Of a stretch of DNA of 12,086 bases, positions 1 to 8,500 are shown one piece after another (position 1 is the first letter of the stretch; each line of letters opens with the position of its first letter). Under the pieces are notes generated by a model. That model was not told the DNA's origin and did not search any database. It saw only the letters and a list, made by a program, of their open reading frames with translations. The translations under genes and the position numbers were made by a program. The stretch lies in NCBI GenBank assembly GCA_964635265.1, contig CAZWNV010000088.1, positions 1-12,086 on the forward strand, given 5' to 3'. Source of the stretch: M55B175 sp964635265. GTDB taxonomy: Bacteria; Desulfobacterota; Desulfobacteria; Desulfobacterales; Desulfosalsimonadaceae.

Positions 1-600
1 ATAGTTTTTTACAGCATGAAAAAGCAGCGAACCCCAGCCGCCGCCCACATCGATCAAACGGTCGCCGGGCCGGAGCATGAGCTTGCGGCAGACGTGGTCG
101 AGTTTGTTATATTGCGCTTCGGCAAGGTTCTTGGTGCCGGCCTTCCAATAGGCGCAGGAATAGGTCCGGGACGGGTCGAAATACTGGGCAAACATTTCCG
201 ATCCGCGGTTGTAATGCGCCTTGGCGTTTTCTGCGGAACGAGAGGGGCGCCGGTTGCCAAAGCGCAATTCGTGCCAGAGGTTGCGCAGCAGGAGCAGGGG
301 ATTGCCTTCTCGCGTCCGGCGGTTACTGCCCGCAAGGTCCGCTCCGTTTTCCACAAAAGCCCGGATGAGCAGTTTGAGATCCCCGAAAATATCAACATCC
401 CGGGCAATATAGGACTCTACAAGGCCAACCCCCTGAAATAGAAGGGTGTTTAGCTCCGCCCGCTTTTTGTGGTACCGGATTTCGATATCCGCCGGCCCGG
501 GCTGATTGCGGTATACGGAGCCGTCCGCAAAGCGGATCGCAAAGGCGACAGGGCTTTGCTCAAGGGCTTTTTCATATAAGCGATGCAGCAAAAAGCTCAT
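1..600 (-). CDS. Cyclopropane-fatty-acyl-phospholipid synthase family methyltransferase (partial, N-terminal 200 residues)
   Basis: The reverse-strand frame from the ATG at 600 stays open to the window edge, giving 200 residues with the C-terminal half missing. Family enzymes use S-adenosylmethionine to methylate or cyclopropanate double bonds in phospholipid acyl chains at the inner membrane face. Seen in the sequence: the family N-terminal domain (about residues 1-110), then the hallmark block HYNRGSEMFAQYFD (129-142) and YSCAYW (147-152), EAQYNKLDHVCRKL (161-174), and SAM-binding motif I IDVGGGWG (183-190), where many members have Cys in the GCGWG position. It is the third gene of a leftward operon, 142 bp after the DUF1295 gene. 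The ATG has no strong Shine-Dalgarno; the frame is open upstream with only a TTG at 633 as an alternative start. Whether it makes cyclopropane, 10-methyl or furan-precursor acyl chains cannot be decided without the missing catalytic half. Confidence 0.93.
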   Translation of the reverse strand, partial: MSFLLHRLYEKALEQSPVAFAIRFADGSVYRNQPGPADIEIRYHKKRAELNTLLFQGVGLVESYIARDVDIFGDLKLLIRAFVENGADLAGSNRRTREGNPLLLLRNLWHELRFGNRRPSRSAENAKAHYNRGSEMFAQYFDPSRTYSCAYWKAGTKNLAEAQYNKLDHVCRKLMLRPGDRLIDVGGGWGSLLFHAVKNY

Positions 601-742
601 GGTTGTTGCCGAAATTTGGAGATTTTTCTGCAAGCCGTGCGGCGCACACGGATCGTAATGGAAATATAAATCGGCTCGGCAGTCAATTCCATCAGGAAAA
701 TCAAAATTTTTGCTCGAACGGCCGGCTTGGGTGCGGAGGCAC

Positions 743-1528
743 TTATTTCCCGGGGAACCAGGGGATAAAGGCATTGGTTTTTTCGATATATGCCTGGTAA
801 TCCGGATTTTTCGAAAACTCGGTTTCTTCCATTAGGGTGACGCCGGTCAGGCGCAGAAGCGTGTAGGTGATCAGCAGGGGGCTGATAATGGTCCATACCC
901 CCCACGGCGTGGAGAGCACAATGACAAACAGGCCCCACCAGATGAGGGTTTCGCCGAAATAGTTGGGATGGCGGCTGTAGCGCCAGAGCTTCTGATCCAT
1001 CACTTTGCCCCGGTTTGCCGGATCTGCCAGAAAGCGGCGCAGTTGGAAGTCTGCAGCACTTTCAACAGCGAATCCCGCGGTCCATATTCCCGTCCCGGCG
1101 AAATCCAGCCAGGTCAGGTGGGCGGGGATCTGCGCCATCTGGCCGTACTGGACCCCCAGGGAGATAATCCACTGGAAAAGCGCCTGGACCAGAAACACCT
1201 TATAGAGACTGACGATCCAGAATTTCCTGCCGTACTTCTCCCGCCAGGCCATGTAGCGGGGGTCTTCGCCTTTTCCCCGATTGCGGATGCTCAGGTGGAT
1301 GAACAGCCGCAGCCCCCACAGAGTGACCAGCAGGGTCAGCAGGATCTTTCTGCCCTGGAAGCCGTTACCGCCAAAAAAGCTCAGCCAGGCAATGAGAATA
1401 AAACCGAGTCCCCAGAGGCTGTCGGCGATTGTTACGTTGCGGTGCAAAAGACCGGCGAGCCAGCCGAGACCCATGAGGCCGGATGCAGCGGCAAGGTTGG
1501 CCGCTGACAGCAGCAGCATTTGTTCCAT
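743..1528 (-). CDS. DUF1295 family (steroid 5-alpha-reductase-like) integral membrane protein
   Basis: A 261-residue polytopic membrane protein. The family is related to the steroid reductase / isoprenylcysteine methyltransferase fold, which reduces or methylates lipid substrates inside the membrane; the substrate here is unknown. Seen: hydrophobic segments near residues 4-27, 34-54, 61-80, 108-127, 140-157 and 193-228, the early IADSLWG motif (34-40), and the C-terminal signature LWRYSRHPNYFGE (181-193) that forms the NADPH/SAM-type cofactor site in this superfamily, followed by MEETEFSKNPDYQAY (233-247). The ATG at 1528 shares one base with the TGA of the upstream transporter gene (TGATG), arguing for translational coupling and deciding the start; the frame is open further upstream to 1849 but that would overlap the transporter by over 300 bp. 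Genes of this family are often found beside CFA synthase genes, consistent with an acyl-lipid role (inference). Confidence 0.9.
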   Translation of the reverse strand: MEQMLLLSAANLAAASGLMGLGWLAGLLHRNVTIADSLWGLGFILIAWLSFFGGNGFQGRKILLTLLVTLWGLRLFIHLSIRNRGKGEDPRYMAWREKYGRKFWIVSLYKVFLVQALFQWIISLGVQYGQMAQIPAHLTWLDFAGTGIWTAGFAVESAADFQLRRFLADPANRGKVMDQKLWRYSRHPNYFGETLIWWGLFVIVLSTPWGVWTIISPLLITYTLLRLTGVTLMEETEFSKNPDYQAYIEKTNAFIPWFPGK

Positions 1529-2955
1529 CAGTTTACTCCCGGGTTGTCTTTTACGGCAGGGGGCGCAATCACGCGGCCGGGTGCCAGCGGGTCCCGGACG
1601 GATTCCCCGTTTGTCCGGCGCTGGATGGCGGCGCGGATCTGCCGATGGATATTGCCGTTTATGGGGTAGGCCAGCGCAATGAGAATGGCCGCAGCGTTGC
1701 ACAGGCAGGGCACTAAGGCATACAGGATGCGCAGGGTCCGTACAACGGAATCGGATTGGCGGATATTGGGCACGTAGCCTGAGGCACCGAGCAGGGCGAG
1801 CCCGATCCCCACGCCAACTGCTGCCGCAAGTTTTTTGGCTATAGACCAAAGGCCGATGTAGAGGCCTTCGCGCCTTTCGCCGGTAAGCAGTTCATCGTAG
1901 TCGATGACATCGGCCTGGATGGCCGAGGGAATCGCCAGGGTTGCGCCGAAGCCGATGCCGGATACAAAGACAAGCAGGCCGTACAGGACTTCATCCCCGG
2001 GGCCGAGGAAGAATACCAGGAAAAAGGCGCCGGTATTGATTGCCATGGCAAGCAGCCAAACGGTTTTTTTCCCGGACCTGCCCGATGCATAAACCCACAT
2101 AGGCAGAAACAGGACGCCGGTAATAAAATACAGCATGAGAAACAGGTCGGCCCATCGGGACTGCAGGACATATTCCACGTAATACAGGATCAGGGTTGCC
2201 GGCAGGTTGTTGCCGAGGGCGCTGACGGTGTAGGCGATCAAAAGTATCCGGAAGGGGCGGTTTTTCAGGCTGGAGAGGACCCGGTTGAAAATGCCGGCGG
2301 TGATCACCGCGGGTTTTGCAGTCAGTTCCCGGAGAGTCCCTATGCACCAGCCGCAGGCAAGAAGAATGAGCGGGCTGTAAATCAGGGACAAAAGGAAAAA
2401 AGTTTCCCGTTCACCCCCGGGGCCCGGGGGCAGATGCGCCAGCCATTTTATTGCCGCTGGTGAGGCAGCGGCTGCCAGCGTGCCGGCGATCAATGCGCCG
2501 TCGCGGAGGGAAAAAAGGGTGGTACGCTCATCGTAATCAAAGGTCAGTTCCGGGCCCAGCGCTTCGTATGGGACAATGACCACGGTCCAGAAGAAAAACA
2601 GGGCGAATATCAGCAGCATGAACCAGGCAGTGGCGGCAGCCGGCGACATGGACGGCGGATTAAACAGCAGGATGATGGCGGCAATGGTCAATACTGCACC
2701 GGAAGCAATAAAGGGACGCCGCCGTCCGAGCCGCGTGCGGGCGCGATCGGAGAGAAGCCCGATAACCGGGTCGGTCACAGCATCGAAAAGGCGGACAATG
2801 AGCAGAATCGCTCCCAGTGCCGAGATGTGGACCCCGACGACATCGGTATAAAATTTCGGTATATATACGTATACCGGGATGCCGACGACCGCCAGGGCAA
2901 AGGCCGGGGCGGCATATGCCAGTTTTTTGCCCGTTGATAGTTTTTCTTCCGTCAT
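1528..2955 (-). CDS. GPH-type major facilitator superfamily transporter (MFS_2, MelB-like)
   Basis: A 475-residue transporter with about 12 hydrophobic segments. Two hallmarks of the glycoside-pentoside-hexuronide:cation symporter family are visible: DAVTDPVIGLLSD followed by RTRLGRRRPF (58-82, the loop 2-3 motif) and QADVIDYDELLTGERREG (347-364, the loop 10-11 motif) followed by KKLA. Members carry sugars or sugar-like solutes with a cation, but versions sitting beside CFA synthase genes are common and their substrate is not known, so a sugar role should not be assumed; lipid or lipid-head-group movement is a guess. I chose the ATG at 2955 because homologues begin shortly before a 'KLAYGAPAFALA'-type helix. 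A TTG at 2985 would add ten residues; neither start has a convincing ribosome site. First gene of the operon with DUF1295 and CFA synthase. Confidence 0.9.
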   Translation of the reverse strand: MTEEKLSTGKKLAYAAPAFALAVVGIPVYVYIPKFYTDVVGVHISALGAILLIVRLFDAVTDPVIGLLSDRARTRLGRRRPFIASGAVLTIAAIILLFNPPSMSPAAATAWFMLLIFALFFFWTVVIVPYEALGPELTFDYDERTTLFSLRDGALIAGTLAAAASPAAIKWLAHLPPGPGGERETFFLLSLIYSPLILLACGWCIGTLRELTAKPAVITAGIFNRVLSSLKNRPFRILLIAYTVSALGNNLPATLILYYVEYVLQSRWADLFLMLYFITGVLFLPMWVYASGRSGKKTVWLLAMAINTGAFFLVFFLGPGDEVLYGLLVFVSGIGFGATLAIPSAIQADVIDYDELLTGERREGLYIGLWSIAKKLAAAVGVGIGLALLGASGYVPNIRQSDSVVRTLRILYALVPCLCNAAAILIALAYPINGNIHRQIRAAIQRRTNGESVRDPLAPGRVIAPPAVKDNPGVN

Positions 2956-3004
2956 TTTCTGCCCGGCGGCGTATGCCTTGCGCAAGATGGATTCTGTATT
3001 AGGC

Positions 3005-3010
3005 TATAAT
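3005..3010 (+). promoter_or_regulatory. Candidate -10 box upstream of the DUF2177 gene
   Basis: A perfect TATAAT sits 46 bases before the DUF2177 ATG in the AT-rich part of the 101-bp region between two divergent genes. The best -35 resemblance, TTGCGC at 2978-2983, is 21 bases away, longer than the usual 16-18, so this may be an activator-dependent or alternative-sigma promoter, or chance. The same AT-rich tract read on the other strand (TTTATATTATAG) could serve the transporter operon, with TTGGAT upstream. Confidence 0.35.
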
Positions 3011-3056
3011 ATAAATCCCCGCGCGTGGCTTGCATCCAAAAAAGGCGGCACTGCAG

Positions 3057-3491
3057 ATGAATTATTTTTTTTCTTTCCCATTTTTCAAGGTGGTCCTCAT
3101 TTCAATCGGGATTTTTGTTGTCCTGGACCTGTTATGGCTGGCCGTAATTGCCCGTTCCCTGTATTTTCAGCAGTTGAGTTATCTGGCTTTGGTGGAAAGG
3201 GGGCGCATCAGCTTTAACCTTCCCGTGGGCCTTCTGGCGCAGGCCATTATTGCCGTCGGTCTCGTGGTGTTTGTCTCCCTCGGGCTTCTGGTGCAGAATC
3301 AACTCCCAACGGCTTTGGCGGTCGGCGCTTTTGCCGGGTTTGTCTTGTATTGTACCTATGACCTGACCAATCTGTCCTTCGTAAAAGATTATCCGGTGGC
3401 CATAACGATAGTCGATATCGCCTGGGGGACGCTGCAGGGGCTTTTCGCCGGCGTATACGTGTATTTCCTTACCAGGTGGTTTGTACCATAA
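3057..3491 (+). CDS. DUF2177 family membrane protein
   Basis: A 144-residue protein with four predicted membrane helices (roughly residues 8-32, 56-80, 85-105 and 118-140). Family hallmarks visible are the first-helix DLLWLAVIAR (23-32) and the highly characteristic YDLTNLSFVK (99-108) and TIVDIAWGTLQG (116-127). The family function is unknown. The ATG at 3057 is preceded by an AAGG at about ten bases and yields the expected family length; a TTG at 3030 is in frame but would add nine polar residues before the first helix. It is divergently transcribed from the transporter/DUF1295/CFA synthase operon, and DUF2177 genes recur near CFA synthase clusters in other bacteria (recollection of established gene neighbourhoods), so it probably belongs to the same lipid-modification module. 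Confidence 0.88.
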   Translation: MNYFFSFPFFKVVLISIGIFVVLDLLWLAVIARSLYFQQLSYLALVERGRISFNLPVGLLAQAIIAVGLVVFVSLGLLVQNQLPTALAVGAFAGFVLYCTYDLTNLSFVKDYPVAITIVDIAWGTLQGLFAGVYVYFLTRWFVP

Positions 3492-3676
3492 AACCGGGCT
3501 TTCTTTTGTGGCAGTACAGGTTGTCCGGAAAAGCGGGGCTCAAGCATCGGCTGTGCGGGGCAAGAAGCCATTGCTCGGGGAGGGATGGGGTAGGCAGGGG
3601 GAGCTTTCATGCCGGCGGCGGGGGAGTCGAGGGCTGCAATTCCCCCATGTCCCCCGGTTTTGTTCGTTTTTCGGAT

Positions 3677-4039
3677 TTAGCGGGTGATCACGTTTGCGCT
3701 TTCAACCTCCACGTCTACTTCCGCCGGTCTGGTATCCGCTGTTCGGCCCTCTACACTAGCAAAACCATTGATGGCCATTTTCTGGTTCGGCTCAATGAAT
3801 GCCTCATGGTGCACGGTGTCAATGGTTTTGCCGTCTTGTCCGTGCAGGCTGATTGCAAGCTCGTATTCCTGCGGATACACGGAGTCATTTGCAATATCGG
3901 CCTCCCATGCATAGCGGGCCACTTCCTCGCTGGTGTTCAGCCATTCCATGCTGTCATCGGTTACATGCACCTGCCCCGCCATTGCGGGTACCGCAACAAA
4001 AAGAAGCATCACGATGAGCGGGATCATGATCTTACGCAT
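3677..4039 (-). CDS. Small secreted/periplasmic protein, FxLYD-like beta domain (hypothetical)
   Basis: A 120-residue protein with a clear Sec signal peptide: MRKIM, a hydrophobic core, and AMA before a predicted cleavage after residue 21. The mature part is about 99 residues with alternating beta pattern: WEADIAND (43-50), YELAISLHGQDGKTI (59-73), then FIEPNQKMAINGF (81-93). This resembles FxLYD-type or similar Ig-like sandwiches, which have a 'non-polar strand, D-x-G-K turn, P-G/N-x-x strand' order, but I would not name the family with certainty. The ATG has a strong ribosome site (AAGGGGGG about 8 bases upstream), supporting a real gene. It lies 272 bp downstream of the Kelch gene on the same strand and is convergent with the DUF2177 gene. 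No partner or ligand can be deduced. Confidence 0.8.
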   Translation of the reverse strand: MRKIMIPLIVMLLFVAVPAMAGQVHVTDDSMEWLNTSEEVARYAWEADIANDSVYPQEYELAISLHGQDGKTIDTVHHEAFIEPNQKMAINGFASVEGRTADTRPAEVDVEVESANVITR

Positions 4040-4311
4040 TTTTGATTCCCCCCTTTACTTGGAAACGAATTGGCGCAGACAAATAGGCTCCCGCAGCTGC
4101 TGCGTCTGTGCTGAATGAGCAGGCGGAACTGGTTGTCGCACAGGCTTGGTGCAGGGATTTCGGAAACCGGAGTAACAGGCGGAAGCTCTGGGCTTAGCGG
4201 AAAAAGAGGTTCCTTTGCTGCGTGTTTAACTATTTGTCATGCGCTTTTTTCTTCTATAAAAAACATGCAAATCCGCCGGCAGGCTGTCAAGGGGGCAGCC
4301 GGAATACGGGT

Positions 4312-5472
4312 CTAATGGGTGATATCCAGCACTTCGACGGTTTTCTGGAGTTTTCCGGTAGAAAGCTCCATTTTCTCCGGCAGAAAGAAGTTCATCGTTT
4401 CGCGGACATTATAGGCCCCAACGTCGGTTCCGCCGATGGCATAGATTTTTCCGTCCGGCGTGGCTACTGCGGCCAGGGTGGATCGGGGGATATTCATGGA
4501 AGGCCCCCGGCTCCAGGANNNNNNNNNNNNNNNNNNNNNNNNNNNNNNNNNNNNNNNNNNNNNNNNNNNNNNNNNNNNNNNNNNNNNNNNNNNNNNNNNN
4601 NNNNNNNNNNNNNNNNNNGTGCAATAGGTCCATTGATTCGTATCGGGGCTGTAGCACTCCACGGTGCCGGTAGCCGCCTGCCTGGTGTATGCATAGTAGG
4701 GTTCATCGACTTTTCTGCCTTTTATTTCCTTTCTTTCCTTTTCATATCGCCATCCGCCGAAAACATAGATCCTTCCGTCCGGCGTGCGCACCGCTTCGTG
4801 CCCCATCCGGCGCTCCCGCATTTCCGGAGCGGTTGTTTGAAACCCGCTTTTTTCGGTTCTGGGGTCCGATTTCCGGATATATTGCGGCCAGGTATCGGTT
4901 TTTGGGTGATAGGGGAGCACCAGGCGCTCCCCTCTGCCGGCCAAGACGCTTCTGCCCCTTCCCCCGATCCACCAGATCCTTCCGTTTGGCAGGGCGATGT
5001 TTTCCACGCCCTCGCCCTGGCGGCAAAAATTAGTGTTTCGGAGCTTTTTGATGCTGATGCGAATGATTTCGCCTTTTCTGGATTTCGGGTTGGTAACTTC
5101 GAAGTGGTCGTTGTTTGCACTGTGGAGGTACTTGAGCTGGACCCACCCGTTTTTCCAGGTTTCCTTTTGTGTGTCCGGCTGGAAAGAGTAACTACCTGAG
5201 TACCATCCGGGAACGGGTTCCCCGTACTGCCAGGTGCGGCTTTCCGGGTCATATACCAGGTTGGAATAAAGGCCGTTATGCATAACAAGCTGGGAAGGAG
5301 GGTTCCCTCTGGCTTCCACCACCATGCCGCCCATGACGTAAATCCTGCCGTCCGGGCCCAGGGCCGCGTCATGGCCAAACCTGGCGTGGGGCATGGGCGG
5401 GATGAACTCCCAGCCTGCGGCCGCCAGGCCGGGTAGGAGCACCAGGATGCAGATCAAGAAAAGTCGTTTCAT
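4312..5472 (-). CDS. Secreted Kelch-repeat (galactose-oxidase-like beta-propeller) protein, interrupted by an assembly gap
   Basis: Reading through the N run gives 386 codons. A signal peptide is evident (MKRLFLICILVLLPGLAAA, cleavage near residue 19), with a good ribosome site (AAGAAGGG about 8 bases before the ATG at 5472). Four Kelch blades are recognisable by the pattern 'R-x-G-H ... PDGRIYV-GG ... Y-P-x-x-x-x-W': GHDAALGPDGRIYVMGG with YDPESRTW (residues 33-82), ALPNGRIWWIGG with YHPKTDTW, GHEAVRTPDGRIYVFGG with YSPDTNQW, and ATPDGKIYAIGG near the C-terminus. An unusually long loop separates blades 1 and 2. Kelch propellers bind proteins or glycans; no catalytic residues are evident. The gene starts 37 bp after the stop of the lipase-like gene and is likely co-transcribed. 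The propeller is presumably larger than shown, since the gap falls between two blades. Confidence 0.85.
   Translation of the reverse strand: MKRLFLICILVLLPGLAAAGWEFIPPMPHARFGHDAALGPDGRIYVMGGMVVEARGNPPSQLVMHNGLYSNLVYDPESRTWQYGEPVPGWYSGSYSFQPDTQKETWKNGWVQLKYLHSANNDHFEVTNPKSRKGEIIRISIKKLRNTNFCRQGEGVENIALPNGRIWWIGGRGRSVLAGRGERLVLPYHPKTDTWPQYIRKSDPRTEKSGFQTTAPEMRERRMGHEAVRTPDGRIYVFGGWRYEKERKEIKGRKVDEPYYAYTRQAATGTVECYSPDTNQWTYCXXXXXXXXXXXXXXXXXXXXXXXXXXXXXXXXXXSWSRGPSMNIPRSTLAAVATPDGKIYAIGGTDVGAYNVRETMNFFLPEKMELSTGKLQKTVEVLDITH
4519..4618. other. Assembly gap: run of 100 N inside the Kelch gene
   Basis: Exactly 100 unknown bases replace sequence between the Kelch blade ending in TNQWTYC and the blade beginning WSRGPSMNIPR. 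A 100-base run is the usual placeholder for a gap of unknown length. The frame happens to be kept on both sides, but the true number of missing codons is not known. A typical Kelch spacing from the TNQW tryptophan to the next blade's tryptophan is somewhat longer than the roughly 34 codons allotted. Confidence 0.97.
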
Positions 5473-5509
5473 TGGTGGTTCCCTTCTTCAGTTCGTGGTC
5501 GGTATTGGT

Positions 5510-8500
5510 TTAGGGGGTCATGAAATTTCCGTCCGGCTCCTCTGTGGAAACCCTGTTCTGGCCGGGTTTGAGCCGGATAACGCTGGGCCTGACCTCTGTT
5601 ACCGCTGTGGCCGGATCATCCGGGTCCACCGCCGGAAAGGTGCATGCGGCTGACAGGGCCAGGGCGTTTTCGCGGTAAAAGGAATTGCCGGCGGCAACGG
5701 TTGTTACCTTGTCAGCCCGCAGGCTGCCGTCCGGCTGTGCCCCGTTATCCGGTGAGTCCGCGATATGCCACCTGCCGAGGCCGTCCTCATAATAGATCAC
5801 CAGCACCACCCGGTCAATTCTCTGGCCGTAGCAGTTGTATTCCAACTTGACCCTGGACCGGGCATACCCCTCTTCGTTTTCATCGGGCAGGCTGACCTCG
5901 TTGTCCGGGTGCGGCGTTGCCGGATCATTTTTTGTCTCTGCCACAACCCAGTCGGAGAGGCCCATGAATATTTCATCGATTAGGCCCTGATGATCCCGTA
6001 TCAAAAAACCTTTACGGGAAAAATTGAAGTGGTTAAACCCGTACGTGGATCGCCTGGCGATTTTGCCGGCCGGGAAAAGGCTTTTCCCTGCGTCATCCGG
6101 GTTGGATGTATAGCAGAACACGCTGGATACCGGCACCACTCCGTCGTTTTCCCCTTCTAGCAGGAGATCCGACCACCAGGAGCTGTCCGTCCCGGCGATA
6201 AGGGTCATGTCCCGCTTTGGCAGGGCATCCGGGTTCTTGTTCAACAGGCACAGCCGCGGGTTGGCGCCTTCGGCGCAGGGCTCCCTGTCATCATAGGCCA
6301 TCAGGTCGGCCGTGCCCGGGGAAAAGTGAAGCAGCAGATCCAAGCCATTGGAGATCATGGAGCAAATCAATTTCTGGGTCCCGTGATTGGGCGAGCCGAT
6401 AATGTCCATGTTGCGCACCGCCTGCCCGTGTGCCTGGTAGGAGCGGGAGATCACCCCGCCGAAGGAATAGCCCAGCGTGTTGACGTAGGGGAAGGTGCCG
6501 GAGTCTTCATCATTCGGATCTGCCGGCAGCCCCTTGATTTTTCCGGGCTGGTTGAGGTATTTGCCGTGCAGCTTTTTGGCGAGATCCGCGCCGATATCCA
6601 CCATGCTGGCCCGGCTGTTGTGGGAGACAAAAACCGGCCGGTAAACCCCGCTATTGTGATTCACCAGGTCTTGCAGAAGATAGCGGTACCGGCTGCCGTC
6701 ATCATTGGGATCCGTCCGGCCGGTATTCATAATGATGGATTTTTTGTCCCAGCCTTCGATTACCAGCAGTGGCAGGGCATTGGGATGTGGGATGTTCACA
6801 TCTGGGGCGTTGGTGACCGCGTCCAGCCCGTCCTTGTCCGTAATCGCCACATGGGGCGGGGGATCCGGGTTTTGGATGTCTTCCACCGCGCCTTTGACAA
6901 ACAGGTAAACTTTTGCATTACCGGGATCCGGGCTATAATCCTCCAGTGAGGCCAGCATTACCGGGGATTGGAACTCCCTGCCGGCAGTTACCGGCGCGCC
7001 CGCGGCAGTGGTGGAAAAATCCACGACTGCTGCGGAAAGGTTGTTCACCGGATCTGTCATGAGTTCGTAGGGCTTGGGACGAAGCATGGTCCAGGAGTCG
7101 CCGTTCCAGTAGTAAGGGAACACCGAGCGCTCGGCAAGATTATGCGCCTCTGCGGCATCTTGGGCGTACTGGCCCATGAGCAGCCCCCAGCCCTGTAGCG
7201 AGGGAATTTCCGCGCCCGGCTCCGCGGGTTCCACAATAAGCTGGATCTTGCCGCCCAGTCTGCGGATTCCGCTCAGGCCGAGGGCCGGATCCATGTTTAA
7301 CTCTTCTCCGGGCGCGATATCCGGGCCATCCTGGGTGGATCGGACAGTCAGGACGGCATCATCGCTTAGCGCATCCGGCGGAATAACAAGCGAGAAGCTG
7401 GCGTCCGGCATGCAGATATTGCCGCCTTCGGGCGCACTGATCTCTTTGGATACCGAGACAGGCGGGGCCGGATCCTGCGGGTCCAGTCCAAAGTCCGCCG
7501 TGGTGGTTGTGGGCGTTGTCTGATCCTGGTCCGCCAATACGCCGGCGGTTCTTGCCGCCTCTGGGTAACCCTCCGCTGTTATGGCAATCTGTACCAGGCC
7601 TGCGGGAAGGCCGGAGAGGGTATAGCGGCCATTCTGATCTGTTGTCGATGTCGCTGCGGATCCTTCATGCCGCAGCATCGCCCCGGCGATTGGCTCCCCG
7701 GTCTGCGCGTCCCGGACGGTGCCTTCCAGGGAGCCGGTCTCCGGCCGTGGGGTAAGAGCGAAATCAGCGCCGGAGGTCTGCTTGTCCGCGACCGTCACAG
7801 AGCCTTTTGTTTCCGGCAGGTATTGCGGGTGGCTGGCCTGGAGCTCGTAAGCCCCGGAGGGCACCCCGGCCAGGGTATAGCCTCCGTCCGCATCGCTGCT
7901 TGTCCCCAGCAGGGTGTTTGCCGCCGGGGCGATCCGGGCATTGCGCAGGGGTTCTCCTGTTTCCGCATCCGTCACCACGCCGGTTACGGCGCCCGTGGTA
8001 AGCGGCGGCAGGGAGAAGACCAGCGTATCCGCACCGTCGTTGACAACCTTCGGGGAAAGGTAGACCGCCTTGTGGTTTTCCGCCATGGCTTCCAGTTTGA
8101 TCCGGCCGAGCGGCATCCCCGTCAAGGTACAGGTCCCCCCGGAGCCGGTTACAGACTCCATGTCGGTCCCGTAAACGCTGACCCGGGCACCTTCCAGGGG
8201 TTTTCCGGTAATGGCGTCCCGCACCCGAAGTGTGGCGCCGGGTGCGATTTCCGCCGGGAGCGCCTCGGCTTGTACGGATGGCCATGCAATGTTGACCGCA
8301 AAAGGATCCTGGTTCACCTCGATCGGCACCGTGCTCCGGATGAAGCCCTCTTTGCAGAATTTGAGCCGCTGCGGGCCCATGGGCACATCAGGCAGGGTGA
8401 ACGTGCCGCTGCTATCCGTTATATCGCTAATCGCCTGCCCGGAAAGGGCGACGTTCACTCCGGCTTCGGGCTGCATGGATCCGGCATTGGTGATCACCCC

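Noticed and set aside
16..441. Rightward open frame of 141 codons at the left end
   Set aside because: It is antisense to the CFA synthase, whose reverse-strand translation has clear family motifs across the same bases.
968..1507. Rightward open frame of 179 codons
   Set aside because: Antisense to DUF1295; the composition is low in hydrophobic structure and shows no recognisable motif.
1529..1849. N-terminal extension of the DUF1295 frame
   Set aside because: It overlaps the transporter gene in another frame and is Arg/Pro-rich; the TGATG overlap start at 1528 gives the expected family length.
3620..3671. GGGGGA / TCCCCC inverted repeat followed by a T-rich stretch after DUF2177
   Set aside because: The loop is 15 bases and the T-rich tract begins about ten bases after the stem and is interrupted, so it is a weak terminator candidate at best.
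3481..3687. Small rightward frame of 68 codons starting with TTG after DUF2177
   Set aside because: Overlaps the end of DUF2177, has a rare start with no ribosome site and is basic, low-complexity in character.
4258..4302. GGCTG / CAGCC inverted repeat downstream of the Kelch gene with a T run on the reverse strand
   Set aside because: The stem is only five pairs and the T run is 18 or more bases past it; not a convincing intrinsic terminator.
4222..5199. Rightward open frame of 325 codons spanning the N run
   Set aside because: Antisense to the Kelch gene and partly made of unknown bases; no domain pattern.
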